64,000 bases of DNA from Oceanimonas sp052119705 (GTDB lineage: Bacteria; Pseudomonadota; Gammaproteobacteria; Enterobacterales; Aeromonadaceae). Position 1 is the first letter of the stretch. Each line of letters opens with the position of its first letter. Position numbers and translations under genes: made by a program. The notes beneath the pieces are model-generated. The model was not told the DNA's origin and did not search any database. It worked only from the letters and a program-made list of their open reading frames with translations. Positions 25,149 to 34,288 of the stretch are shown here, in pieces. Location: the NCBI RefSeq assembly GCF_052119705.1, contig NZ_JBGQOP010000002.1:186001-250000 (forward strand), in the 5' to 3' direction.

Positions 25149-26018
25149 GTGGCCAAGCCGAAAAATACGTACTATCTCACTGCGCATTGCCCAAGCACGC
25201 TCGGCACCATGGATGTGCTGACGCGTTATTTGTGTGAGCAACAGTGTAACGTGGTAGAAATGCAAACCTTCGATGACGTCGAAAGTGGGCATTTTTTTGT
25301 GCGCTTGGAGTTTCGTCCCCCCTCAGAACTTGCCTTTGATGTGGCGGCCTTTAGTGAGGGGCTGGCACCCAGGGCCGCTCAATTTGCCATGCATTGGCAG
25401 CTCACGGCCGCAAGCCTTAGGCCAAACGTGGTGGTGATGGTGTCGCGGTTGGATCATTGCCTAAATGACTTATTGTACCGTTATCGTACTGGCCAATTAG
25501 CCATTGAAATTCCGGCCATTATTTCTAATCATCCAGACTTGCAGCGTCTGGCCGATTGGCACCATATTCCGTTTTATCACTTGCCCGTAGACGATAGCAA
25601 TCGGAGTGAGCAAGAAGCGCAAATACGCCAAATTATTAGCGAATGTCAGGCGGATTTAGTGGTATTGGCGCGCTATATGCAAATGTTGAGCCCTGAGTTG
25701 TGTACGGCGCTCACCGGCAAAGCCATTAATATTCACCATTCGTTATTGCCCGGTTTTAAAGGTGAGCACCCTTATCATCAGGCTTATGACAAAGGCGTTA
25801 AATTAGTGGGTGCCACGGCGCATTATATTAATAACCAATTGGATGATGGCCCCATTATCAGCCAAGGGGTAGAAGTGGTGGATCATAGTCATTACCCTGA
25901 GCAGTTAATTGCCAAGGGCCGTGACATTGAATGCCGAACCTTGGCTCGCGCGGTGCAAGCGCACATTGAAGGCCGCGTATTCTTGCATCAGGGTAAAACC
26001 GTGGTGTTTAGCAGTTAA
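25149..26018 (+). CDS. purU: Formyltetrahydrofolate deformylase
   Basis: 289 residues starting at a GTG with AGGGGAGAAG upstream. An N-terminal ACT domain (LTAHCPSTLGTMDVLTRYLC) senses methionine/glycine in the E. coli enzyme. The C-terminal formyltransferase-like domain has the catalytic Asn-His-Asp set within INIHHSLLPGFKGEHPYHQA and ATAHYINNQLDDGPIISQ. It hydrolyses 10-formyl-THF to formate and THF, balancing one-carbon pools and feeding PurT. Confidence 0.96.
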   Translation: MAKPKNTYYLTAHCPSTLGTMDVLTRYLCEQQCNVVEMQTFDDVESGHFFVRLEFRPPSELAFDVAAFSEGLAPRAAQFAMHWQLTAASLRPNVVVMVSRLDHCLNDLLYRYRTGQLAIEIPAIISNHPDLQRLADWHHIPFYHLPVDDSNRSEQEAQIRQIISECQADLVVLARYMQMLSPELCTALTGKAINIHHSLLPGFKGEHPYHQAYDKGVKLVGATAHYINNQLDDGPIISQGVEVVDHSHYPEQLIAKGRDIECRTLARAVQAHIEGRVFLHQGKTVVFSS

Positions 26019-26101
26019 TGCTGGGTGCTTATTAGCAAGCTAGCGCATCGTCGCTCGTTTTTTTATCTTATTTTATCTTTCTTTGTGGAGTGTCTTGTTA
26101 C

Positions 26102-28045
26102 ATGAATAAAACCCTGATGGCGAGCTTGTTAGGCCTAGCGCTAACCGGTTGTGCTAGCTCCCAATTGGACCAGCCTTTTAGTCTGACCGTGGCACACATT
26201 AATGATACCCATGCTCACTTTGATGCCAGTGACGTACGACTAACGTTTGCCGATGGTGCTGTTTATGCCAAAGCCGGTGGCAGTGCGCGCACACTTAATT
26301 ATGCCAATCAATTGCGTGAGCAAGCGAAAGAGCAGGATCAGGCGTTTTTATTCTTACACGCCGGTGATGCGTGGCAGGGCACTGGGTATTTTACCCAACA
26401 TCAAGGGGCCATGAGCGCCGACATTTTAAGCCGGATGCAGTTTGACGCCATGACCTTGGGCGAGCGTGAATTTGTGCTCGATAACCAGCATTTGGCCGCT
26501 TTCGTTAAACAGCTGAGCTTTCCGGTGCTGGCGGCAAACTTAGATGCGCGGCAAGACGCAGATTTAAACGCCGTGGAAAATCTCAAGCCTTATGTTTTAT
26601 ATGTCTTTAAAGGCAATAAGAAAAAACAAGTGGCTACCGTTAAAGAGGCCGGCAAGTATCCGGTGGTGGCAGTGCTCGGCCTAGTGCGTCAAGACATGAA
26701 GAGCACGGGCGCCAATGTGGGCCAGTTGAGCTTTGCTGATGAAGTGAGCCGCGCCCAACGCACGGTGAACGAGCTTAAAGCGCAAGGTGTGAGCCACATA
26801 GTCGCCTTAACGCACTTAGGGTTAGCTCATGATCAGCAGCTGGCGCAACAGGTAAACGGCATCGATGTGATCGTCGGCGGTCACGCCGAGCAGCTGATGG
26901 GTGATTTTAGCAATGTCGGCGGCACTAAAAATGCACCTTATGCCCAGCGTTTTACCAATCCTAATGGCCGTGGTAGCACCTGCGTGGTGCAATCAGGACA
27001 GCGTGGCCAAGCCATGGGTAAGGTCACTGTGACCTTTACTTATGATGGCCGCGTCAGCCAGTGCGAAGGCGGTAATACCCTGTTAGTGGGTGCCCAGTTT
27101 TATACAGATGTGCATCGCAATGACAACCAACGCGTGAGCGAGCAACAGCAAGCGAGCATAGAGGCCGCCATTGCCAGTGCCGCCAACATTGCCATCGTGG
27201 CTGAGGATAAATCGTTACTGCAACACATAGGCCGTGAATATCAGCCGGCGTTATTAACAGCCTACGGTAAGGCGATTGGTGTGGTGCCGCAAACCTTAAC
27301 GCACCGTCTGTTACCAGTGACCGGTAATGGCTCGCAAGTAGCCCCCCTAGTCGCGGCTAGCCAATTGTATTGGCTGAATACCCAAGGCGTGCAGTCTGTG
27401 ACCGGACGCCAGGCGGATTTTGCCTTGGTGGCGGCCAGTGCCATTAAGCAAGATATTGAAGTGGGCGTGTTGAAAGCAGGCCAAATAGCCATGGAATTAT
27501 TACCTGCTAACAATCCCATCAGCTTGGTCTCCTTAAGCGGCCGTCAAGTGACCGGCTTATTGCTCGAAGCCATTAATGGTGCCATTAGCCCAGATGCTAA
27601 CGGCGGCAACTTCCCATATGTGGCGGGCCTGCGTTATCAGTTTAACGAAACCAGCCGCGGTCGGGGTTATGTAAACAGCATAGAGTATGTGCGCAATGGT
27701 CAATGGACACGCATTGAGCCTAATCAACAGTACCAAGTGGCGCTAACGGGTTACCATGCGTCCGGTAACGATGGCTGGCACACCTTGTTTGATGCGCAGC
27801 AAGTGACCACAGATCGTATCGATTTAGCCTATGTGAATGGCAAGTTAACCGCCTTCCCGGTGGCTCGTTTGAGCAAAGACATTCAAGGCGCGATTGAGGT
27901 GCAGTACATTAATCAACCCCTCAATTGTCAGCAAGCGCAGGTGAGCTGCGATACGCCGGCCTATGCCTTTAGCGATTATGTGCGCGACCAGCGCGCAACC
28001 TTAACCGCCTTACCTGAGCCAGGTATCACCTTAAATCGTCTGTAA
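26102..28045 (+). CDS. 5'-nucleotidase/UDP-sugar hydrolase-like lipoprotein with altered active site
   Basis: 647 residues from the ATG at 26102 (GGAG upstream). Lipoprotein signal MASLLGLALTGC. The metallophosphatase domain has AHINDTHAHFD, HAGDAWQGTGYF, ALTHLGLAHD and VIVGGHAE, all metal-site motifs of UshA-like enzymes. However, the GNHE motif expected after FDAMTLG reads GEREF, so the bridging Asn and the catalytic His are both replaced. The C-terminal 5'-nucleotidase domain (substrate binding) is present: NPISLVSLSGRQVTGLL, TGYHASGNDGW. It is 80-100 residues longer than E. coli UshA. It may be inactive, altered in chemistry, or a binding protein. The usual role is periplasmic nucleotide salvage. 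Confidence 0.88.
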   Translation: MNKTLMASLLGLALTGCASSQLDQPFSLTVAHINDTHAHFDASDVRLTFADGAVYAKAGGSARTLNYANQLREQAKEQDQAFLFLHAGDAWQGTGYFTQHQGAMSADILSRMQFDAMTLGEREFVLDNQHLAAFVKQLSFPVLAANLDARQDADLNAVENLKPYVLYVFKGNKKKQVATVKEAGKYPVVAVLGLVRQDMKSTGANVGQLSFADEVSRAQRTVNELKAQGVSHIVALTHLGLAHDQQLAQQVNGIDVIVGGHAEQLMGDFSNVGGTKNAPYAQRFTNPNGRGSTCVVQSGQRGQAMGKVTVTFTYDGRVSQCEGGNTLLVGAQFYTDVHRNDNQRVSEQQQASIEAAIASAANIAIVAEDKSLLQHIGREYQPALLTAYGKAIGVVPQTLTHRLLPVTGNGSQVAPLVAASQLYWLNTQGVQSVTGRQADFALVAASAIKQDIEVGVLKAGQIAMELLPANNPISLVSLSGRQVTGLLLEAINGAISPDANGGNFPYVAGLRYQFNETSRGRGYVNSIEYVRNGQWTRIEPNQQYQVALTGYHASGNDGWHTLFDAQQVTTDRIDLAYVNGKLTAFPVARLSKDIQGAIEVQYINQPLNCQQAQVSCDTPAYAFSDYVRDQRATLTALPEPGITLNRL

Positions 28046-28050
28046 CGTTA

Positions 28051-28084
28051 AATTAGGCCCGAATTATTCGGGCCTAATTATTTA
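28051..28084 (+). terminator. Rho-independent terminator
   Basis: 13-bp perfect stem AATTAGGCCCGAA / TTCGGGCCTAATT with a TTA loop, five bases after the nucleotidase stop, followed by ATTTAAA. T-tract is short. Confidence 0.7.
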
Positions 28085-28208
28085 AACGGCATTTTTTAAT
28101 TTCCATTCGGATACTTAATTTCACCCTAGATACCGAGTTTCGGATAAAACCTGCTATGTTTTATATACTCTATCGAGTCTATCTCTCGAGTCAGCATGGG
28201 AGCAAAGG

Positions 28209-28796
28209 ATGCTAACCAAACCGATAACTAACACCATCGCTACCCCCTTATTGAAACCCTATTATTGGTTGTTGGGGATTATGTTGTGTAGCGGCGCACT
28301 GAGTGTGGCGGCGGATCCTGCATCGACGCTTAAGCCCTTGCCGAGGCCCGAAGGGCGGGTGCTGTTGATCATTACCGGTAATATTGGTATCACCAATTCC
28401 GGCCCTAACAGCGCCATGGGCCAAGGCGATCAAGCCGAGTTTGATTTGGACCTGCTGGACAGTTTGCCCCAACATGAATTTCGCACCGAAACGCCTTGGA
28501 CCAATAGCGAACATCAATTTAGCGGTGTGTTATTAAAAGATTTATTACATCGTATTGATGCAAAAGGCTCCCACATTAAAGCCGTGGCTTTTAATGACTA
28601 TTTTTCTGAATTTGACGCAGACACACCAGAATTAGCCTCTTTATTATTGGCCACCCGTATGGATGGTAAGCCGATGCGTATTCGTGATAAAGGGCCGACT
28701 TGGCTGATGCTGCCTTTGTCTGATTTGAAACAATTAGATAATAAACGCTATCACGAACTCTTGATCTGGCAGCTCAGAACCCTGGATGTGCAATAA
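28209..28796 (+). CDS. Exported protein with sulfite-oxidase-type molybdopterin fold
   Basis: 195 residues with a signal peptide (YYWLLGIMLCSGALSVAA). The pattern PWTNSEHQFSGVLLKDLL, VAFNDYFSEFD and MLPLSDLKQL matches the oxidoreductase molybdopterin-binding domain of the SUOX family. The only cysteine is in the signal peptide, so the Mo-ligating Cys is absent and an enzymatic role is unlikely. The stop is followed immediately by the start of a GGDEF-EAL gene, so the pair is coupled and this protein is probably a periplasmic ligand sensor for it. Confidence 0.8.
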   Translation: MLTKPITNTIATPLLKPYYWLLGIMLCSGALSVAADPASTLKPLPRPEGRVLLIITGNIGITNSGPNSAMGQGDQAEFDLDLLDSLPQHEFRTETPWTNSEHQFSGVLLKDLLHRIDAKGSHIKAVAFNDYFSEFDADTPELASLLLATRMDGKPMRIRDKGPTWLMLPLSDLKQLDNKRYHELLIWQLRTLDVQ

Positions 28797-30701
28797 GTGA
28801 ATAAAATTAAACTGCTCACCCTGCTGGCTATTGCCTTGTTGTTCGGTGCTAGCTCAGTCTATAGCTACTACCGTGACTTTGAAGTGGTGCGCCATGTGTC
28901 TGCCACCATAAAGGCGGTGGGTTGGAGTAGCTCAGAGCTGGAAATGGAAGTGGTTAAATTTGATCGTGCACTCACCGCCTTAGCGGCGGGCATCGAAGAT
29001 CAGGAGTATGTGCAGCTGCGTTTTGAAGTGCTCTGGAGTCGCGTTAATAGCTTATTAGAGGGTAAAGAAAATCGGCCACTGCGTGAGCAGCCTGGCGTGT
29101 TGCCCGTGCTCGATGATTTGTTATTTCAGCTTCAGCTGTGGGAAGACAGCGTATATCAGCTGAGGACACAAGATCGCGTTGAGATTACTAGATTGCGCTC
29201 CGAATTGGCGCATTTTCAGCATTTAGTACGAGAAATTAACGTCGAGAATTATTCGGGCGACAATGTGTGGCGCCAATTAGACGTCATTCAAGGCTCACAT
29301 CGTCACTCCAGTTTGTATTTAGTCGGCCTGTTAATAAGTGGTGGCTTAATGATGTGGCTGTTGGTACGCGAAAATCGACGCAATCGCCAGCTTGCCTATC
29401 ACGACATGCTGACGGGTCTGCCTAATCGTATGTATTTTTATCAGATGATGAAACAGGCCATGCAGTGGGCGGATCGCCATCACTGCCGTTTGGCTGTGCA
29501 CATGGTGGATCTAAATAACTTTAAGGCCGTTAACGATAGCTTAGGCCATGAAGTGGGCGATAAATTACTTAAAATAGTGGCCGATCGTTTGCGTGGTACT
29601 GTAGGTAAGCAGGGGGATGTAGCTCGGTTAGGCGGTGATGAATTTGTGATCATACAACGCCTATCCCAAGGACAAGATGCCAGCGCCATGGCGACTCAGC
29701 TGTGGCGCTCCATTGGCCGTGATGTGGCCTTGCCTGACGGTTGTTTATCGCCACAGGCCTGCATTGGCACCAGTTTATATCCTGCCCAAGGACGGAGTAT
29801 CGCCGAGCTGCTGTGCCATGCGGATACGGCTATGTATTACGCTAAACATAATCGACAAGTGGCCATACAACTCTATGAAAGTGGTATGGATGAGCGACGT
29901 TTACGTCGCCAAAAGCTCGCCATTGCCTTGCAAGCCGCCATCGAACAAGATGCCTTAACGCTGCATTACCAGCCTATCTATCGCTTAAAAACAGGTCAGA
30001 TTGAGTCGGTAGAAGCCTTGCTGCGTTGGTCGCATTTAGAATATGGCGCCGTGCCGCCACTGGAGATAATCTCGATTGCCGAGCAACACGGTTTGGCCCA
30101 TCGGCTTAATGAATGGGTGTTGCTTAGTGCCTGCGCGCAGGCGCACCAATGGCAGCAACTCGGTCATCAGCGGCTTAAAGTAAACGTCAATATTAGCCCC
30201 AGTATCTTTATGGATGGCGAGCTGGCGAATACGGTGCGCCGCGTATTGCGCCTCACCCAACTTAAGTCGGCATCCTTAGTGTTAGAAATTACCGAAGACA
30301 CCAGTTTATGGGATACGGCGGGCTCTGAGGATCAGCTTAAGCAGCTGCGGGCGTTGGGCATTGAGATAGCGCTCGATGACTTTGGTACCGGTTATTCTTC
30401 TTTTAGCCATTTACGGCAATTGCCACTGAATAAGCTAAAAATCGATAAGTCATTTGTGGCGGACATGGTCACGGATCTGCGCGCTTATCACTTGGTAAAA
30501 ACGATTATCTCACTGGCGCACAGCCTAGACATGAGTGTGGTGGCCGAGGGCATAGAAGATGCAGAGCAAGCAGATAAATTGCAGCAATTAGGCTGCGAGT
30601 TAGGTCAAGGTTATTTGCTGGCTAAGCCAATGCCGGCGGCGGCCATGAGCGAAGCCTTGCAAGCGTCAAGAACAGGTCCGCGCAGCCTAGCTAACGCCTA
30701 A
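28797..30701 (+). CDS. GGDEF-EAL protein (cyclic-di-GMP turnover) with periplasmic region
   Basis: 634 residues starting at a GTG directly after the previous stop. Transmembrane helices at about 5-22 and 175-195 bracket a 150-residue periplasmic part. The GGDEF domain has ARLGGDEFVII intact but KQGD where the inhibitory RxxD would be. The EAL domain has EALLRW, EITEDTS, DDFGTGYSS, KIDKSFV and VVAEGIED, all consistent with activity. Both synthesis and hydrolysis of c-di-GMP are therefore possible. It likely takes its input from the coupled molybdopterin-fold protein. Confidence 0.92.
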   Translation: MNKIKLLTLLAIALLFGASSVYSYYRDFEVVRHVSATIKAVGWSSSELEMEVVKFDRALTALAAGIEDQEYVQLRFEVLWSRVNSLLEGKENRPLREQPGVLPVLDDLLFQLQLWEDSVYQLRTQDRVEITRLRSELAHFQHLVREINVENYSGDNVWRQLDVIQGSHRHSSLYLVGLLISGGLMMWLLVRENRRNRQLAYHDMLTGLPNRMYFYQMMKQAMQWADRHHCRLAVHMVDLNNFKAVNDSLGHEVGDKLLKIVADRLRGTVGKQGDVARLGGDEFVIIQRLSQGQDASAMATQLWRSIGRDVALPDGCLSPQACIGTSLYPAQGRSIAELLCHADTAMYYAKHNRQVAIQLYESGMDERRLRRQKLAIALQAAIEQDALTLHYQPIYRLKTGQIESVEALLRWSHLEYGAVPPLEIISIAEQHGLAHRLNEWVLLSACAQAHQWQQLGHQRLKVNVNISPSIFMDGELANTVRRVLRLTQLKSASLVLEITEDTSLWDTAGSEDQLKQLRALGIEIALDDFGTGYSSFSHLRQLPLNKLKIDKSFVADMVTDLRAYHLVKTIISLAHSLDMSVVAEGIEDAEQADKLQQLGCELGQGYLLAKPMPAAAMSEALQASRTGPRSLANA

Positions 30702-30750
30702 CGATAGCGCCTATTGAGGCTGTGCTCGGTGGGCTAAGTCGCGCTGAGTG

Positions 30751-30767
30751 TGCACCATGCTGGTGCG
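30751..30767 (+). promoter_or_regulatory. NtrC-like binding site 1
   Basis: TGCACCATGCTGGTGCG fits the NtrC consensus TGCACY-N5-RGTGCA except at the last base. Its centre is about 148 bases before the predicted urease transcription start, 31 bases from site 2. Confidence 0.7.
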
Positions 30768-30781
30768 AGCATTCAATAGTT

Positions 30782-30798
30782 TGCTCTACAATGGTGCG
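30782..30798 (+). promoter_or_regulatory. NtrC-like binding site 2
   Basis: TGCTCTACAATGGTGCG, two mismatches to the NtrC consensus, centred about 117 bases before the predicted start. The 31-base centre-to-centre distance (three helical turns) resembles the paired enhancer of glnA. Confidence 0.55.
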
Positions 30799-30878
30799 CT
30801 ATGGGTATTTTTATTGTCTCCACGGACAGAAATAGCTTAGTAAGTAACATAATGTTTTGATTTTATGAGTATTTTATA

Positions 30879-30896
30879 GTTGGCATTAAATTTGCT
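30879..30896 (+). promoter_or_regulatory. Sigma-54 promoter of the urease operon
   Basis: GTTGGCATTAAATTTGCT: TTGGCA-N6-TTGCT with the invariant GG (30882-30883) and GC (30894-30895) ten bases apart. Transcription would start near 30907, 28 bases before ureD. Together with the upstream NtrC-like sites this predicts induction under nitrogen limitation. Confidence 0.8.
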
Positions 30897-30934
30897 ATAT
30901 TCTGCATACTTGTAGAAAAACCCTGATATGGCTG

Positions 30935-31813
30935 ATGACGATGAGCGTAACGCCCAGCCTCACCCCTCTGGGGTATGGCGCAGATCGACTGTGGCTGGCC
31001 GAGCTGGACATTAAACTGGTTCCAATAGCCGACAAAACACACCTCAAGCAGTTAGCCTTTACTGGCCCCTTACGTATTCAACGTCCTTTCTATCCCGAAG
31101 GCGGTGTTTGTCACCTCTATGTGCTGCACCCGCCCGGCGGTCTTGTATCTGGCGATCAACTCAAAATTCAGGCCTTTTGTGCCGCCAACAGCCAAAGTCT
31201 GCTGACCACGCCTTCTGCCGGTAAAATTTACGGCCGCGACAGTGACGGCGTTGCCCAAGGGCAAAGAGTGCGGCTGCAGTTAGCCAATAACGCCGAATGT
31301 GAATGGTTACCGCAAGAAACCTTGATTTTTCGTGATGCGAATGCGCTGCTGGACACCCAAATTGAACTGGATACAGAGGCCCGTTTTATCGGCTGGGATC
31401 TGGTGTGCTTAGGGCGACCGGCGGCGGGAGAAGTGTTTAACAAAGGCCGGTTAGACCAACGCATTCGCCTATGGCGCAATGGGCGCTTATTGTTTAACGA
31501 ACGTTTGCAACTCACGGCGGACAGTGAGCTGCAACACAGCCGAGTCGGATTGGCCGACCAATGCGTGTTTGGCACCTTGGTCGCCAGTGGCCCAGAGCTT
31601 GACGCTGCACCACAGACTGAGTTGCTCAATGCCTTGCGATCTTGCCTACCCAGCCCCGTTTTTACTGTTACCCAACGGCTAGGTGTGTTGCTGGTACGCT
31701 ATTTAGGCAATGACATGAACCAATGCCGAGCTGGCATGTGGCAGGCTTGGTCGTTGACCCGACCCGTGCTGTTAGGGCGTCCCGCCTGCATTCCGCGAAT
31801 TTGGCACACTTGA
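30935..31813 (+). CDS. ureD: Urease accessory protein UreD
   Basis: 292 residues (ATG at 30935; a second ATG two codons later is equally possible, neither has a strong ribosome-binding site). Conserved UreD/UreH segments: YPEGGVCHLYVLHPPGGLVSG, LLTTPSAGKIYGRD, LPQETLIFRDA, FIGWDLVCLGRPAAGE. UreD forms the UreDFG complex that loads nickel on the urease apoprotein. First gene of the operon. Confidence 0.95.
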   Translation: MTMSVTPSLTPLGYGADRLWLAELDIKLVPIADKTHLKQLAFTGPLRIQRPFYPEGGVCHLYVLHPPGGLVSGDQLKIQAFCAANSQSLLTTPSAGKIYGRDSDGVAQGQRVRLQLANNAECEWLPQETLIFRDANALLDTQIELDTEARFIGWDLVCLGRPAAGEVFNKGRLDQRIRLWRNGRLLFNERLQLTADSELQHSRVGLADQCVFGTLVASGPELDAAPQTELLNALRSCLPSPVFTVTQRLGVLLVRYLGNDMNQCRAGMWQAWSLTRPVLLGRPACIPRIWHT

Positions 31814-31870
31814 TTTAGTAAACATGAATTTTGGCAAACATATGTTTGGCAACAATAAAGGAACACAAGC

Positions 31871-32173
31871 ATGGAACTGAGCCCAAGAGAAAAAGACAAG
31901 TTATTGCTGTTTACCGCCGGACTTCTGGCCGAGCGCCGCTTGGCGCGAGGGTTAAAGCTTAACTATCCCGAGTCTGTGGCCTATTTATCGGCAGCCATCT
32001 TGGAAGGTGCTCGCGATGGGCGCACCGTGGCCGAGCTGATGGGCAGTGGTCGCAATTTGCTGACCCGCGAGCAGGTGATGGACGGCGTGGCCGAGCTAAT
32101 ACTAGAAGTGCAAGTCGAGGCTACTTTTCCCGATGGCACTAAGCTTGTCACCTTACACAATCCCATTCAGTAA
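31871..32173 (+). CDS. ureA: Urease gamma subunit
   Basis: 100 residues, normal length. MELSPREKDKLLLFTAGLLA, ARGLKLNYPESVAYLSA, TFPDGTKLVTLHNPI are hallmark segments. Part of the (UreABC)3 cytoplasmic enzyme. AAAGGAA precedes the ATG; a 14-base palindrome lies at 31835-31848 in the short gap after ureD. Confidence 0.98.
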   Translation: MELSPREKDKLLLFTAGLLAERRLARGLKLNYPESVAYLSAAILEGARDGRTVAELMGSGRNLLTREQVMDGVAELILEVQVEATFPDGTKLVTLHNPIQ

Positions 32174-32184
32174 TAGGAAGCGAC

Positions 32185-32505
32185 ATGAAACCTGGAGCGC
32201 TACAGCTGGCCGCCGGCGACATTGAATTAAATGTCGGTCGCGAACGTCGCACCATTTTGGTGGCCAACACAGGTGATAGACCCATTCAAGTGGGTTCCCA
32301 TTATCATTTTGCCGAGGTCAACCCAGCGCTGACATTAGACCGAACACAAGCGTTGGGCTTTCGGCTTGATATCGCCGCGGGCACCGCGGTGCGCTTTGAA
32401 CCTGGGCAAGAGCGTAATGTTACGCTGGTGGCCTTAGGCGGCTTACGTCGAGTGTACGGTTTTAGGGGCGAAGTAATGGGCCCATTAGGAGAGCAAAATG
32501 TCTAA
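32185..32505 (+). CDS. ureB: Urease beta subunit
   Basis: 106 residues. VANTGDRPIQVGSHYHFAEV and AAGTAVRFEPGQERNVTLV are conserved beta-subunit motifs, and GFRGEVMGPL lies near the end. TAGGAAG is 7 bases before the ATG. Its 3' end overlaps the ureC start by eight bases. Confidence 0.98.
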   Translation: MKPGALQLAAGDIELNVGRERRTILVANTGDRPIQVGSHYHFAEVNPALTLDRTQALGFRLDIAAGTAVRFEPGQERNVTLVALGGLRRVYGFRGEVMGPLGEQNV

Positions 32506-34204
32506 GATCAGTCGCACCGCCTACGCAGAAATGTTTGGCCCCACCACAGGTGACCGTATTCGCTTGGCCGATACACAGCTTTGGATCCAAGTTGAGCATG
32601 ATTACGCCCAGTATGGTGACGAAGTGACCTTTGGTGGCGGCAAGGTGATCCGCGATGGCATGGGCCAAAGCCAACTTGGGGATGCGGATACCGTAGATAC
32701 CGTGATCACCAATGTGGTGATTTTGGATCACTGGGGCATAGTCAAAGCCGATGTGGGCATTAAAGATGGTTTGATTGTCGCCATCGGCAAGGCCGGTAAT
32801 CCGGACATTCAAGAGGGCGTGACCATTAATTTGGGTGCCTGCAGCGAAGTGATTGCCGGTGAAGGAAAAATGCTCACCGCCGGTGGCGTAGACAGCCATA
32901 TTCACTACATTTGTCCGCAACAAATTGAAGAGGCCATTTGCTCTGGCATTACCACCATGATTGGCGGCGGCACGGGGCCGGCCACTGGCAGCAAGGCCAC
33001 CACCTGCACGCCGGGTGCCTGGCATATTGCACGTATGTTGCAAGCCACGGATCAGTTGCCCATGAATTTTGGTTTTATGGGTAAGGGCAACGTAAGCGTG
33101 CCTGGGCCCTTGCGTGAACAGCTTGAAGCCGGCGCCATGGGGTTGAAGTTGCACGAAGACTGGGGCTCTACGCCCGCCGCCATCGATAACTGCTTGTCGG
33201 TCGCCGAAGAATTTGATGTGCAAATCGCCATTCATACCGACACCTTGAATGAGTCGGGATTTGTCGATGACACCCTAGGCGCATTTAAAGGGCGCACCAT
33301 TCACACCTATCACACCGAAGGGGCGGGCGGCGGCCATGCACCGGATATTTTAAAAGCCTGTAGCCTGCCCAATGTGTTGCCCTCGTCCACCAATCCTACG
33401 CGCCCCTATACCATAAATACCGTAGACGAGCATCTGGATATGCTGATGGTCTGCCATCATCTTGACCCTAATATTCCGGAAGACGTGGCTTTTGCCGACT
33501 CGCGTATTCGCAAAGAAACCATAGCCGCCGAAGATATTTTGCAAGACTTAGGCGTGATTTCGATGATCTCCTCCGACAGTCAGGCCATGGGCCGGGTGGG
33601 CGAAGTGGTGTGCCGCACTTGGCAAACGGCTCATAAAATGAAGACGCAGCGCGGCCTGTTACCAGAAGATGAAGCGCTAGGTTGTGATAACTTTCGCGCC
33701 AAACGCTATATCGCCAAATACACCATTAATCCGGCCATTGCTCATGGGATCAGCCATATGGTGGGCTCAATCGAAGTCGGTAAGCTGGCAGATCTCGTGT
33801 TGTGGGATCCGGCTTTCTTTGGCATTAAACCGGCCTTGATCTTAAAAGGTGGCAGCATTGCTTATGCCCCAATGGGCGACATTAATGGCTCAATTCCTAC
33901 GCCACAGCCGGTGCACTATCGACCCATGTTTGGCGCCCAAGGGCGCGCCGCCGCCGCCAGCAGTGTGACCTTTGTGAGTAAAGCGGCCTTGCAGCGCGAT
34001 TTGAAGTCTCGCTTAGGCTTAACGCGGGACTTGGTGGCCTGTTTTAATACCCGCAGCGTGCAAAAACAAGACATGATCCATAACGGTGCCACGCCAGAGC
34101 TAGAAGTAGATGCACAAACCTATGAGGTACGTTGCGATGGTGAACTCCTGACCTGTGAGCCCGCCGATGTGCTGCCGCTGGCGCAGTTATATATGTTGTT
34201 TTAA
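32498..34204 (+). CDS. ureC: Urease alpha (catalytic) subunit
   Basis: 568 residues. All metal and active-site residues are visible: HIH in GGVDSHIHYI, the carbamylated Lys in MGLKLHEDWGST, His in VQIAIHTDTLNE and HTYHTEGAGGGHAPD, the catalytic His in MVCHHLDPN and the Asp ligand in SSDSQAMGRVGE. It hydrolyses urea to ammonia and carbamate at a di-nickel centre. Overlaps ureB by eight bases, preceded by AGGAG. Confidence 0.99.
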   Translation: MSKISRTAYAEMFGPTTGDRIRLADTQLWIQVEHDYAQYGDEVTFGGGKVIRDGMGQSQLGDADTVDTVITNVVILDHWGIVKADVGIKDGLIVAIGKAGNPDIQEGVTINLGACSEVIAGEGKMLTAGGVDSHIHYICPQQIEEAICSGITTMIGGGTGPATGSKATTCTPGAWHIARMLQATDQLPMNFGFMGKGNVSVPGPLREQLEAGAMGLKLHEDWGSTPAAIDNCLSVAEEFDVQIAIHTDTLNESGFVDDTLGAFKGRTIHTYHTEGAGGGHAPDILKACSLPNVLPSSTNPTRPYTINTVDEHLDMLMVCHHLDPNIPEDVAFADSRIRKETIAAEDILQDLGVISMISSDSQAMGRVGEVVCRTWQTAHKMKTQRGLLPEDEALGCDNFRAKRYIAKYTINPAIAHGISHMVGSIEVGKLADLVLWDPAFFGIKPALILKGGSIAYAPMGDINGSIPTPQPVHYRPMFGAQGRAAAASSVTFVSKAALQRDLKSRLGLTRDLVACFNTRSVQKQDMIHNGATPELEVDAQTYEVRCDGELLTCEPADVLPLAQLYMLF

Positions 34205-34288
34205 AACACATAGCATCCAGCGCCACGCTTAACTGACCGCTTACGGCGTTGAGCTTACCGCTATGTTTTAAATGCCATGGAGATAAAA

